NCBI RefSeq assembly: GCF_006094435.1
Contig: NZ_CP034783.1
Coordinates: 5,297,001-5,361,000 of the forward strand
DNA length: 64,000 nt
Direction: 5' to 3'
Source: Pseudomonas sp. MPC6
Lineage (GTDB): Bacteria; Pseudomonadota; Gammaproteobacteria; Pseudomonadales; Pseudomonadaceae
This document shows, piece by piece, positions 34,377-42,069 of the stretch. The notes beneath the pieces were generated by a model. It saw nothing but the letters and a program-made list of their open reading frames with translations. It made no database searches and was not told the origin of the DNA. Position 1 is the first letter of the stretch, and the number at the start of each line of letters is the position of its first letter. The position numbers and the translations under genes were made by a program.

Positions 34377-34923
34377 GTTTTTACGCGACCAATAGATAGC
34401 GGCGTACAACTTTTTGGGTAGGCATTTGATGCCCCCCCCCCCCCGTGGCTCTGGGGCACCTCCGTTGGCGCCACCGCAGGTCAGCGCGGCCGCGTAGTAG
34501 GCGACCAAGGCGATTCAGTCTAATACCTCAAATTAAATGCGCGTACCTAATCGCGGGGACTGCGTTTTGTGTCCGTATTTATTACAACTTGCCGATAAGA
34601 ATCCAGAAGCCTTATTCAGGTCGATACACTACTTGAACTCTCAATTAGTTGCTTCAGACCCACAACTTTTAAAATAACAAATCCTATAGAGCGAAATATT
34701 CTACAAAAAAATGAATTTGCAGTCCGCAAGGCGCGCGAATGAAAACAACCGAACTACGCTATTACGGGCACCTTGAGTAGTGAGCGGGAGTTCTATTACT
34801 GGTTGACCTTATTGAACTGCCCAGGAGCAAGGTTTGGGGGATCACTCACCATGATTCTGGTTGTTGCGCACTTGATGTTTGAGTGGCAGCAACAAGATCA
34901 ATACTCGGCAGAGGAATCCAGTC
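34377..34923. other. 547-bp AT-rich region with a C13 tract
   Basis: A run of 13 cytosines (34432-34444) lies 55 bp from operator 3. The stretch after about 34500 is clearly AT-richer than its surroundings (for example AACTTTTAAAATAACAAATC near 34663), which suggests acquired DNA. It should hold the sulfatase promoter. No convincing coding frame is seen; a 63-codon plus-strand frame at 34445 has no family match. Confidence 0.6.
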
Positions 34924-36582
34924 ATGAAACAACCCCCGCATCGCGCCAGGTTCTACCTTGCCTGTTCATTGCTGTTAGCGCTCAACGGTCTTGTCCAGGC
35001 TGCGCAAACGGCAAAACCCAACATTCTGTTTATCGTCTCCGACGACACTGGCTATGGTGACTTGGGACCTTACGGTGGCGGTGTCGGTCGAGGCATGCCC
35101 ACACCCAGCATTGATGAACTGGCCGCACAAGGTACGACCTTTTATTCCTTCTACGCCCAACCCAGTTGCACGCCCGGTCGGGCAGCCATGCAAACCGGGC
35201 GCATTCCGAACCGCAGTGGCATGACCACGGTTGCGTTCCAAGGCCAGGGTGGCGGTTTGCCTGCGGCCGAGTGGACGCTGGCTTCGGTGCTCAAGACCGG
35301 CGGCTACGACACGTACTTCACCGGTAAATGGCATTTGGGCGAAGCCGACTATGCGCTGCCCAACGCCCAGGGCTATGACGTGATGAAATACGTCGGCCTG
35401 TATCATCTCAATGCCTACACCTACGCTGACCCGGAATGGTTCCCCGACATGGATCCTGAAACGCGGGCGATGTTCACCCAAGTGACCAAGGGTGCGCTAT
35501 CGGCCAAGGCCGGCGAAAAGCCGGTCGAAGAGTTCAAGATCAATGGCCAGTACGTTGATACACCTGTAGTGGACGGTAAGCCCGGCGTGGTCGGGATTCC
35601 GTTCTTTGACGGGTATGTCGAGAAAGCCGCGATGGAGTTCCTCGACACTGCGGCCAAATCGGACAAGCCGTTTTTTATCAACATCAACTTCATGAAAGTG
35701 CATCAACCGAACATGCCGGCACCCGAGTTCGTCCATAAATCGATCTCCAAATCCAAGTATGCCGACTCGGTGGTGGAACTCGACACCCGTATTGGCCGCA
35801 TCATGGCCAAGCTCAAGGCACTGGGCATGGATAAAAACACCTTGGTGGTCTACACCACCGACAACGGTGCCTGGCAGGACGTATACCCCGACGCCGGCTA
35901 CACACCCTTCCGGGGTACCAAAGGCACGGTGCGTGAAGGTGGCAACCGGGTGCCTGCGATAATGGTCTGGCCGGAAAAAATCAAACCCAGTATGAAAAAC
36001 CACGACATCATCGGTGGACTTGATCTGATGGCGACCTTTGCCGCGGTAGCCGGGATCAAACTGCCGGAGAAAGATCGCGAAGGCCAGCCCATCATGTTCG
36101 ACAGCTATGACATGACCCCGGTACTGCTCGGCACCGGCCCGTCCCCTCGCAAAGAGTGGTTCTACTTCACCGAGAACGAACTGTCGCCCGGTGCCGCCCG
36201 CGTCGGTAACTTCAAGGCCGTATTCAACCTGCGGGGCGATGACGGCGCCCCCACCGGTGGCCTGGCTGTCGATACCAACCAAGGCTGGAAAGGCGCGAGC
36301 AAGTATGTGGCGACCGTGCCGCAGGTCTTTGACTTGTTGCAAGATCCCCAGGAACGCTACGACATTTTCATGAACAACTTCACCGAGCGTACCTGGTCGA
36401 TGGTTCCCATCAGCGTGGCGATCAACAACCTGATGAAAACCTACGCTCAGTACCCGCCACGCAAGATGCAAAGCATGACTTATGACGGGCCGATCGAGTT
36501 GTCCAAATACCAGAAATTCCAGTGGGTTCGAGAAGAATTGCAGAAGGAAGGCATTCACCTGCCGATGCCAGCCGGCAACTAG
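34924..36582 (+). CDS. Secreted arylsulfatase (type I)
   Basis: A 552-residue formylglycine sulfatase with a signal peptide (about 1-26, ending LVQA). The metal pair Asp40-Asp41 is in IVSDDTGYGDLG, the catalytic motif Cys82-Thr-Pro-Gly-Arg is in SCTPGRAAMQTGR, and other active-site parts are FTGKWHLGE and VYTTDNGAWQD. The Cys must be converted to formylglycine; no FGE/SUMF gene is in the window. Substrate unknown. GAGGAA lies 8 bp before ATG 34924. Followed 130 bp later by a FadL-type porin gene. Confidence 0.88.
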   Translation: MKQPPHRARFYLACSLLLALNGLVQAAQTAKPNILFIVSDDTGYGDLGPYGGGVGRGMPTPSIDELAAQGTTFYSFYAQPSCTPGRAAMQTGRIPNRSGMTTVAFQGQGGGLPAAEWTLASVLKTGGYDTYFTGKWHLGEADYALPNAQGYDVMKYVGLYHLNAYTYADPEWFPDMDPETRAMFTQVTKGALSAKAGEKPVEEFKINGQYVDTPVVDGKPGVVGIPFFDGYVEKAAMEFLDTAAKSDKPFFININFMKVHQPNMPAPEFVHKSISKSKYADSVVELDTRIGRIMAKLKALGMDKNTLVVYTTDNGAWQDVYPDAGYTPFRGTKGTVREGGNRVPAIMVWPEKIKPSMKNHDIIGGLDLMATFAAVAGIKLPEKDREGQPIMFDSYDMTPVLLGTGPSPRKEWFYFTENELSPGAARVGNFKAVFNLRGDDGAPTGGLAVDTNQGWKGASKYVATVPQVFDLLQDPQERYDIFMNNFTERTWSMVPISVAINNLMKTYAQYPPRKMQSMTYDGPIELSKYQKFQWVREELQKEGIHLPMPAGN

Positions 36583-36712
36583 TCAACCTGGAAAAAAGTG
36601 GCGGGCTGTTCGCACGCCGTCACTTCTGACCTGACGTTTATGAGTATCCGCTAACGCGTCAATAACTCACTGCCGGGAGCATCAAAATGAAAACAGTTGG
36701 CAAGGTGAATGT

Positions 36713-37981
36713 ATGCCGACAAAAATGACTACCTTGCCCGCTTGTACATTACTCGTCCTGTGCTCTCAGCAAGCATGGGCTGGCGGGATCATGCTTTACG
36801 AAATCGGTACCGATAACGTCGGCCTAGCCAACGCCGGTTCCGCCGCCAGGGCTCAAGGCCCTTCGACGATTGCCAGCAATCCGGCAGGCATGAGCTACCT
36901 GCCGGGCACGCAGATCACAGGTGGCTTGCAGGTGCTCTACGGCAACCTCAAATTCAATCGCGACGACGACACCAACGTCGTGGGCAGTGGCAGTGGCGCT
37001 GCCCTTGACCCGATGCCGGGTGCCAGTTTTTTCATTAGCCATCAACTTGATGATCATTGGAGCGTGGGCTTCGGCAACTACGGTGACTTCGGTCTTGCCG
37101 TCAATTACGACAACGACTGGTCCGGGCGCTACTTCGCACAGAATTCCAGCCTCCTCGGAGTGTCTTTTGTGCCAAGCCTGGCCTACCGCTTCAATGACCA
37201 ATGGTCGGTGGGCATAGGCGTTAAAGCCATGTACGGCATGCTGCAAGCCCAGACGGCCATCGACCGCTCACCCTTCGCCCTTACCGACCGCGGCGATGGA
37301 CAATACAAGTACAAGGATAACGATTGGGGCTTTGGCGCGAACGTGGGGGTCATCTATGCCCCGCAACCCGGCACGCGCATCGGCCTGACCTATACCAGCA
37401 AGGTCGACCTGAAGTTCGAAGACGGCCTGGACGTAAAGGGTAACGGCCCGCTCCTGCAGCGCCTGGACGGCACCAACACCGAACTCGACATGACGGTGCC
37501 ACAAACCGTCACATTGAGCCTGTTCCAGCAACTCGACCCACGCTGGGCCCTGCTCGCCTCGGTCAACTGGCAGGATTGGTCGGAATTCGGCGAGATCGCG
37601 GCCCGGGTCGACACCACGGCGATCGATGCGGTATCTACCACGATCGATGCCCACTACAAAGACACTTGGCACGTGTCGCTTGGCGGGCAATTCCAGGCCA
37701 CCCCGCAGTTGCTGTGGAATTTCGGCGTAGCGTACGACAGCAGTGCGGTGTCCGATGGCGATCGCACCTTTACCGTGCCCATGGCCGAATCCTGGCGCCT
37801 GGGGACGGGCGCCACCTATGCGCTGAACGAGGACACGGACGTCAACGTCAGTTGGGCCTTGATCTGGCTCGGCGATATGCCGGTGGATCAGACTAAACCT
37901 CTATCGGGCAACCGCACTTCGGGCCAGTTCGACAACGCCTGGATACAAACCGTGACCGGAAACATGACTTGGCGTTTCTGA
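36713..37981 (+). CDS. FadL/OmpP1/TodX-type outer-membrane transport protein
   Basis: A 422-residue outer-membrane beta-barrel with a signal peptide (cleavage near AWA at residue 23). The mature N-terminus GGIMLYEIGTDNVGLANAG and the NPAGMSYLPG hatch motif are typical of FadL-family channels for hydrophobic substrates. It ends in MTWRF, the C-terminal Phe expected for BAM recognition. It follows the sulfatase gene; the pair may desulfate and take up a lipophilic or aromatic sulfate ester. AAGG lies 7 bp before ATG. Confidence 0.88.
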   Translation: MPTKMTTLPACTLLVLCSQQAWAGGIMLYEIGTDNVGLANAGSAARAQGPSTIASNPAGMSYLPGTQITGGLQVLYGNLKFNRDDDTNVVGSGSGAALDPMPGASFFISHQLDDHWSVGFGNYGDFGLAVNYDNDWSGRYFAQNSSLLGVSFVPSLAYRFNDQWSVGIGVKAMYGMLQAQTAIDRSPFALTDRGDGQYKYKDNDWGFGANVGVIYAPQPGTRIGLTYTSKVDLKFEDGLDVKGNGPLLQRLDGTNTELDMTVPQTVTLSLFQQLDPRWALLASVNWQDWSEFGEIAARVDTTAIDAVSTTIDAHYKDTWHVSLGGQFQATPQLLWNFGVAYDSSAVSDGDRTFTVPMAESWRLGTGATYALNEDTDVNVSWALIWLGDMPVDQTKPLSGNRTSGQFDNAWIQTVTGNMTWRF

Positions 37982-38135
37982 AATCCGCGACGGCTTGAAT
38001 GAAGTGGATCGCTGTCGACATCGTTCGCATCAACCGCGTGATGCCGCGTTATATACATGTATCTGCAGGAGGGAGTTTTGCAGATCAAATTCCGAGTCGT
38101 CCCTATATTTCGGGTGCGCCCCCCATACCATTTCG

Positions 38136-38468
38136 TCAGGCATGCGCCTCACGATCAAGAACGTCAGCCACCCACTGATTGATACCTTTGCGAGCCAGCT
38201 GAGCTTTTACGGCAACGGTAGCGTGGAGCGCTGGCGCCAAACGAAGACTGAGATTGCCCGAATAAGGTTTCTGCGGCGTCCGGCCGAGCTTGGCACACGT
38301 ATCCAGATAATCGGTGACGGCCTCTTCAAAGGCTTCTCGAAGCTCCCGTACTGACTCGCCATGAAAGCCAACGATATCCTTGATACCCGCGATGTGGCCG
38401 ACAAACAGACCGTCTTCGTCGCTGTATTCAATTCGGGCGGCATAGCCTTGATAGTTCATTACGTTCAT
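38136..38468 (-). CDS. hicB: HicB family antitoxin
   Basis: A 110-residue protein with the HicB partial RNase H-like domain (YAARIEYSDEDGLFVGHIAG, about 9-28, then VGFHGESVRELREAFEEAV) and a C-terminal ribbon/helix DNA-binding part (LHATVAVKAQLARKGINQWV). It normally binds HicA toxin and represses the hicAB promoter. The hicA upstream is truncated, so this antitoxin is orphaned. The ATG overlaps the hicA stop (ATGA), the normal operon layout. Confidence 0.9.
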   Translation of the reverse strand: MNVMNYQGYAARIEYSDEDGLFVGHIAGIKDIVGFHGESVRELREAFEEAVTDYLDTCAKLGRTPQKPYSGNLSLRLAPALHATVAVKAQLARKGINQWVADVLDREAHA

Positions 38469-38650
38469 GGGGTGACTCCTGCTTGTTCAAGGAAAGCCCG
38501 CGCATCACGAACCTGGTAGGGCTTCGCTTCTTTGTCTGGGTGAGGCCGGTGAAAGGTAGCAACCACACCGTTCAGTTCGAAGCGTACCCACGACCCATTG
38601 CCTTCAATGGTCTTGGCACCAACCGCGCCAAAAAGCGACTCGATACGCGC
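38465..38650 (-). pseudogene. hicA: hicA toxin remnant, 5' end lost
   Basis: A frame ending in TGA at 38465-38467 encodes the C-terminal about 60 residues of HicA: IESLFGAVGAKTIEGNGSW, RFELNGVVATFHRPHPDKEA and DARAFLEQAGVTP. The N-terminal part before IESLF is missing. Upstream the frame runs to a TAA near 38736 through unrelated residues (LGFCLQLHRESPRYSGAR) and contains no ATG, GTG or TTG that could start the conserved part. The break coincides with the 33-nt repeat shared with 26489-26521. Confidence 0.75.
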
Positions 38651-38668
38651 CCCAGAATATCTGGGTGA

Positions 38669-38701
38669 CTCTCGATGAAGTTGTAGGCAAAATCCGAGAA
38701 C
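38669..38701. repeat. 33-nt repeat shared with 26489-26521
   Basis: ACTCTCGATGAAGTTGTAGG followed by CAAAATCCGAGA occurs here, and with AC in place of GA (positions 9-10 of the segment) near 26489. Both are in the same orientation, 12.2 kb apart. On the minus strand one frame of each reads SDFAYN(F/C)IES, which suggests fragments of the same lost gene. Confidence 0.7.
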
Positions 38702-38798
38702 TACGTAAGGGGGTTCGCTTGCTGCGCTTTTGGGCAGTTACCGCCTTGTTGGCCATATCTCGGCGGGATACTCTCCAGACGTCGCTGCACATTCAGCG

Positions 38799-38993
38799 AC
38801 CGGGCTTGGTAACCCGGTGGAATATGGCGTAACAGCGCCTCCAACACGATTGCGGATGTTTTTTCTCATCTGCAATTCTGTTTTATGGCGGCTGTGCGTG
38901 GGACGTCTTCGGACGTGCCGGTTTCCTTGATTCCCCGGTTTACCAACCTGCGTACAGCTGCCACCCATTAGCTTGGTATCGAATGCGGCAGCT
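38799..38993 (+). ncRNA. Structured RNA-like leader element with alternative pairings
   Basis: Plus-strand folding by eye gives ACCGGG/CCCGGT (38799-38818), GCGGATG/CATCTGC (38852-38873) and a multi-part element 38887-38962. The last is closed by GGCGGCTGT with ACAGCTGCC (9 bp) around a C(UUCG)G hairpin, ACGTC-TTCG-GACGT (38903-38916). The closing strand AGCTGCC (38956-38962) can instead pair with GGCAGCT (38987-38993). From memory, similar elements precede small DUF3077/DUF6124-type genes in pseudomonads. No intact gene follows here. Confidence 0.45.
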
Positions 38994-39209
38994 CCTCAAA
39001 TCTTGGGCCGCACACTATTTGACTGCAATGGGAAAAGCGCTGATCGATGATGTGGTTAAGGCTGTTTCGCCACGACCTACCTGGAAAGCTAAAAAGTCAG
39101 CAAAATAGCGGTCAGCCTCTCTCCGACAAGACTCGCGCTTTCTGGGGCCTCCAACTGCGGTTGAGAGCGTGCAGCTAAAAAAACCCCCTATTACGAAACG
39201 CTAGAAACG
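38994..39209. other. Gap between RNA-like element and tRNA-Ser terminator
   Basis: Contains the end of a 41-codon plus-strand frame (38983-39108, MRQLLKSWAA to KAKKSAK) without a ribosome site. It could be the remains of the small gene that once followed the leader element. Nothing else recognised. Confidence 0.4.
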
Positions 39210-39245
39210 AAAAAGCCCCGTAACTTTTCAGCTACGGGGCTTTTT
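39210..39245 (-). terminator. Rho-independent terminator of tRNA-Ser
   Basis: AAAAAGCCCCGTA (39210-39222) pairs perfectly with TACGGGGCTTTTT (39233-39245) around a 10-nt loop. It lies 8 bp beyond the CCA end of the tRNA on the minus strand, with a T-rich tail. A diverged copy occurs at 25362-25396. Confidence 0.92.
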
Positions 39246-39253
39246 CCATGTAA

Positions 39254-39343
39254 TGGCGGAGAGATAGGGATTCGAACCCTAGGTACCGGTGAAGGTACAA
39301 CGGATTTCGAATCCGTCCCATTCGGCCACTCTGGCATCTCTCC
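39254..39343 (-). tRNA. tRNA-Ser (anticodon CGA)
   Basis: A 90-nt class II tRNA with encoded CCA. Acceptor GGAGAGA pairs with TCTCTCC, followed by discriminator G. The anticodon arm is ACGGA-TTCGAAA-TCCGT with anticodon CGA, there is a long variable arm (TGTACCTTCACCGGTACC), and the T arm is TAGGG-TTCGAAT-CCCTA. It reads UCG codons. A TATGAT -10 lies at 39354-39359 on the minus strand. Its 3' side faces the accessory block. Confidence 0.96.
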
Positions 39344-39426
39344 AACGGCGCGCATCATAACAACACTTTCGCCGGAAGCGAACCCCCTAAGCGAAATATT
39401 TCTGTGCTATCAGATGCTTGCGTCGA

Positions 39427-40140
39427 TTAAAGCGGTACGCCCAGACGATTGGCGACTTCTTCGTAGGCTTCGATGACATCACCGAGGCCCTGGCGGAAGC
39501 GGTCCTTGTCCATTTTCTTGCCGGTGGCCTTGTCCCACAGGCGGCAGCCGTCCGGGCTGAATTCGTCGCCCAGGACGATGGAGCCGTCGGAGAACACGCC
39601 GAATTCGAGTTTGAAGTCGACCAGCAGCAGGCCGGCGTCGTCGAACAGTTTGCTCAGGACTTCGTTGACCTTGAGCGACAGTTCTTTCATGCGAACCAGT
39701 TGCTCGGCGGTGCCCCAACCGAAGGCCACGACGTGGGATTCGTTGATGAACGGGTCGCCCTTGGCGTCGTCCTTCAGGAACAGTTCGAAGGTGTAAGGGT
39801 TGAGCTTCATGCCCTCTTCGACGCCCAGGCGCTTGACCAGGCTGCCGGCGGCGTAGTTACGCACGACGCACTCGACCGGGATCATGTCGAGTTTTTTCAC
39901 CAGGCATTCGTTGTCGCCCAGCAGTTTGTCGAATTGGGTCGGCACGCCGGCGGCTTCGAGTTTCTGCATGATGAAGGCGTTGAACTTGTTGTTCACCATG
40001 CCTTTACGGTCGAGCTGTTCGATGCGCTTGCCGTCGAACGCCGAGGTGTCGTTGCGAAACAGCAGGATCAAGCGGTCAGCGTCGTCGGTCTTGTAAACCG
40101 ATTTGGCTTTGCCGCGGTAGAGTTCTTCACGTTTTTCCAT
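39427..40140 (-). CDS. purC: SAICAR synthetase
   Basis: A 237-residue phosphoribosylaminoimidazole-succinocarboxamide synthase, purine step 7, joining aspartate to CAIR with ATP. It opens with [18 protein letters not shown], the family ATP-site motif, and has [16 protein letters not shown] and [24 protein letters not shown] lies 7 bp before ATG. Last gene of the dapA-bamC-MBL-purC operon (all minus strand), then tRNA-Ser. Length is normal. Confidence 0.96.
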   Translation of the reverse strand: MEKREELYRGKAKSVYKTDDADRLILLFRNDTSAFDGKRIEQLDRKGMVNNKFNAFIMQKLEAAGVPTQFDKLLGDNECLVKKLDMIPVECVVRNYAAGSLVKRLGVEEGMKLNPYTFELFLKDDAKGDPFINESHVVAFGWGTAEQLVRMKELSLKVNEVLSKLFDDAGLLLVDFKLEFGVFSDGSIVLGDEFSPDGCRLWDKATGKKMDKDRFRQGLGDVIEAYEEVANRLGVPL

Positions 40141-40168
40141 GATGGGCTCCGCTTGCTAAGTAGGTGGG

Positions 40169-40927
40169 CTAGGCGATGTGTCGCCAGTCGAGCCCTGAAT
40201 CTTGATCGGCCAGTTGCAGCCAGTCCGGGTCGCACCCGAGGGTGTCGACAAAACATTGCCGGGCCAGCTGCGGCAGGTTGTTCTTGCTGCTCAGATGGGC
40301 CAGGACCAGGTGTTGCAGGCCTTGCCAGCCCAACTCGGACACCAGGAATGCCGCCTGGTGGTTGTTCAAATGTCCCAGTTCGCCGCCTACCCGCTGCTTG
40401 AGAAAGTAGGGGTAGTGACCGCGAGCCAGCATGTCACGGCAATGGTTGGACTCGATCATCAATGCATCGAGGTCCCGATAGCCGTCCAGCACCTTGTTGC
40501 AATACGAGCCCAGGTCGGTCAACAGGCCGAAGCGCCGCTCACCGTCACTGAAGACGTATTGCGTCGGCTCTTGCGCATCGTGGGCCACGGCAATGACACC
40601 GATGCTCAGGTTGCCGATCTGCAGTTGCTCGCCGCCCGCCAGAAGGCCGGCCGGTTCAATCGGTTTGCGCATCCCGCGCAGTGTGCCGCGACTGAGGTAG
40701 ACCGGCAGATTGTAACGCCGAGACAGTAAACCCACGCCATGCACATGATCGGCATGTTCGTGGGTCACGAGTATCGCGCTCAGTTGCGCCGGGTTTACAC
40801 CCAGGCGCAACAGGCGTTTTTCGGTTTCCCGCAAGGAGAAACCACAATCCACCAGCACGTACGTGTCAGCGCTGGCTATCAGCGTGCCGTTCCCTTGGCT
40901 ACCGCTGCCGAGAACGGCAAAACGCAT
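40169..40927 (-). CDS. MBL-fold metallohydrolase (VicX/WalJ-like)
   Basis: A 252-residue metallo-beta-lactamase fold protein. The zinc motif THEHADHVHGVGLL is at about 54-67, with further ligands in TDLGSYCNK and ESNHCRDML. It opens with VLGSGSQGNGT, typical of the YycJ/VicX/WalJ branch, which has a proposed exonuclease or DNA-repair role. It lies between bamC (6-bp gap) and purC (28-bp gap) in the dapA operon. Confidence 0.88.
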   Translation of the reverse strand: MRFAVLGSGSQGNGTLIASADTYVLVDCGFSLRETEKRLLRLGVNPAQLSAILVTHEHADHVHGVGLLSRRYNLPVYLSRGTLRGMRKPIEPAGLLAGGEQLQIGNLSIGVIAVAHDAQEPTQYVFSDGERRFGLLTDLGSYCNKVLDGYRDLDALMIESNHCRDMLARGHYPYFLKQRVGGELGHLNNHQAAFLVSELGWQGLQHLVLAHLSSKNNLPQLARQCFVDTLGCDPDWLQLADQDSGLDWRHIA

Positions 40928-40933
40928 GAGAGA

Positions 40934-42052
40934 TCAGCCCAGGTTGTCCTGAATCACGCTCAACACTTTGCGCGCCACGTCAGCCGGCGCCACGGTGTTG
41001 ATGTTTTTCTCGACGGTGACCTGGACGTTTTCGCCCACCTTGCTCAGGCGAACCTGATAACGCTCGGCACGGGCTTCGACGGCTTCCTTGTCCGGCGCGC
41101 TGCCGAACAGGCTGCTGAAGAAACCAGGCTTGTCGTCTGCCTTCTCGGCTTTTTCCGCCAGGTTGATGTAGTACAGGCCCAGGCTGCGGTTGATGTCTTC
41201 AACCCGCCATTCGCCCTGTTCCAGCGCACGACCGACGCTCGACCAGGCACGATCCAGGTCCGTACCGACGTTCAGCACAGGGTTGCCGCTGCCGTCTTCG
41301 CTCAGGCTGACGCGACTTGGCGTATCGAAATCACGGGAAGCCAGCATGGAGACCGAACCGCCCTTCTCCGACGTGCGGCTCATGCTTGCGAGCATGTCGT
41401 CGACCAGTGCCGCGTCCAGGCCAGTGTTGACCGAACGGTTGGTGAAGGCCACGTCGGCGGTGCTGCCGGCAGGACGCTGGGCGCTGACCACATAGACTTC
41501 ACTGGTATTGCGCTGCACGCCAGGTTCGATGCGGACCCGCACGCGCGATTCGCTGTCGGTGCCGACACCGGCGGCGCTCAGGCGCTTGGCCATCGCGGCC
41601 GACAGTTCGTCGGAATGCTGCCAGGTGGTGGTGAATTCACCGGTTTGCGGGCGCTGTTCGTCCAGACGGAAACCATTGTCCTGGAAGAACTGCACGGCCA
41701 CTGGCCAGACTTCGGCCGGCGGGCTCTGGGCCACGATCCAGCGCGTGTCACCGGTCTTCTGCAGCGAGTAGGCGCCAGCGGCGTCGGCTCCGGCGGTCAG
41801 CGGCTGCGGACGCGGCACGACGTATTCGCCCTTGGCGGTGTCGTCGGCCACGTTGCGCGGGATCGGCAACAGGGGATCCAGACGCTTGGCGGTGTTGACG
41901 TCCGGCGGCAATTGCATCGGTGCAGTCTGTTGCGCTTCCAGGTAATCGCTGCCACGGTCACGGAAATAACCTTCCGGGCCCCAGACCCATCCACAGCCAC
42001 TGGTGCTGGAGATAATCAAGGCAAGTGCGGAAAGTCCGGCCAATCGCTTCAT
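40934..42052 (-). CDS. bamC: Outer-membrane protein assembly factor BamC
   Basis: A 372-residue lipoprotein of the BAM complex. The lipobox is STSGC with Cys20, then a long unstructured N-terminus rich in Pro (LPPDVNTAKRLDPLLPIP), which in BamC binds BamD, then two helix-grip domains (about 110-230 and 255-370). It is 17 bp downstream of dapA on the same strand, the usual order. The sequence matches the Pseudomonas form, which is weakly conserved against E. coli. Confidence 0.92.
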   Translation of the reverse strand: MKRLAGLSALALIISSTSGCGWVWGPEGYFRDRGSDYLEAQQTAPMQLPPDVNTAKRLDPLLPIPRNVADDTAKGEYVVPRPQPLTAGADAAGAYSLQKTGDTRWIVAQSPPAEVWPVAVQFFQDNGFRLDEQRPQTGEFTTTWQHSDELSAAMAKRLSAAGVGTDSESRVRVRIEPGVQRNTSEVYVVSAQRPAGSTADVAFTNRSVNTGLDAALVDDMLASMSRTSEKGGSVSMLASRDFDTPSRVSLSEDGSGNPVLNVGTDLDRAWSSVGRALEQGEWRVEDINRSLGLYYINLAEKAEKADDKPGFFSSLFGSAPDKEAVEARAERYQVRLSKVGENVQVTVEKNINTVAPADVARKVLSVIQDNLG

Positions 42053-42069
42053 GCGTAGTGCTTCCTCAA

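Noticed and set aside
36596..36635. Hairpin AAGTGGCGG/CCGTCACTT after the sulfatase gene as terminator
   Set aside because: Nine-base stem but no T tract; too weak to call.
36687..36728. ATG upstream of the FadL-type gene as its start
   Set aside because: It is in another frame and stops after 13 codons; the ATG at 36713 has AAGG at good distance and leads into the signal peptide.
25408..38468. Prophage or transposon carrying the accessory block
   Set aside because: No integrase, transposase or phage structural gene was found in the block; only boundary-like sequence traces support mobility.
38983..39108. 41-residue plus-strand frame after the RNA-like element
   Set aside because: No ribosome site and no recognised family; at best the remains of a small gene, so not listed as a CDS.
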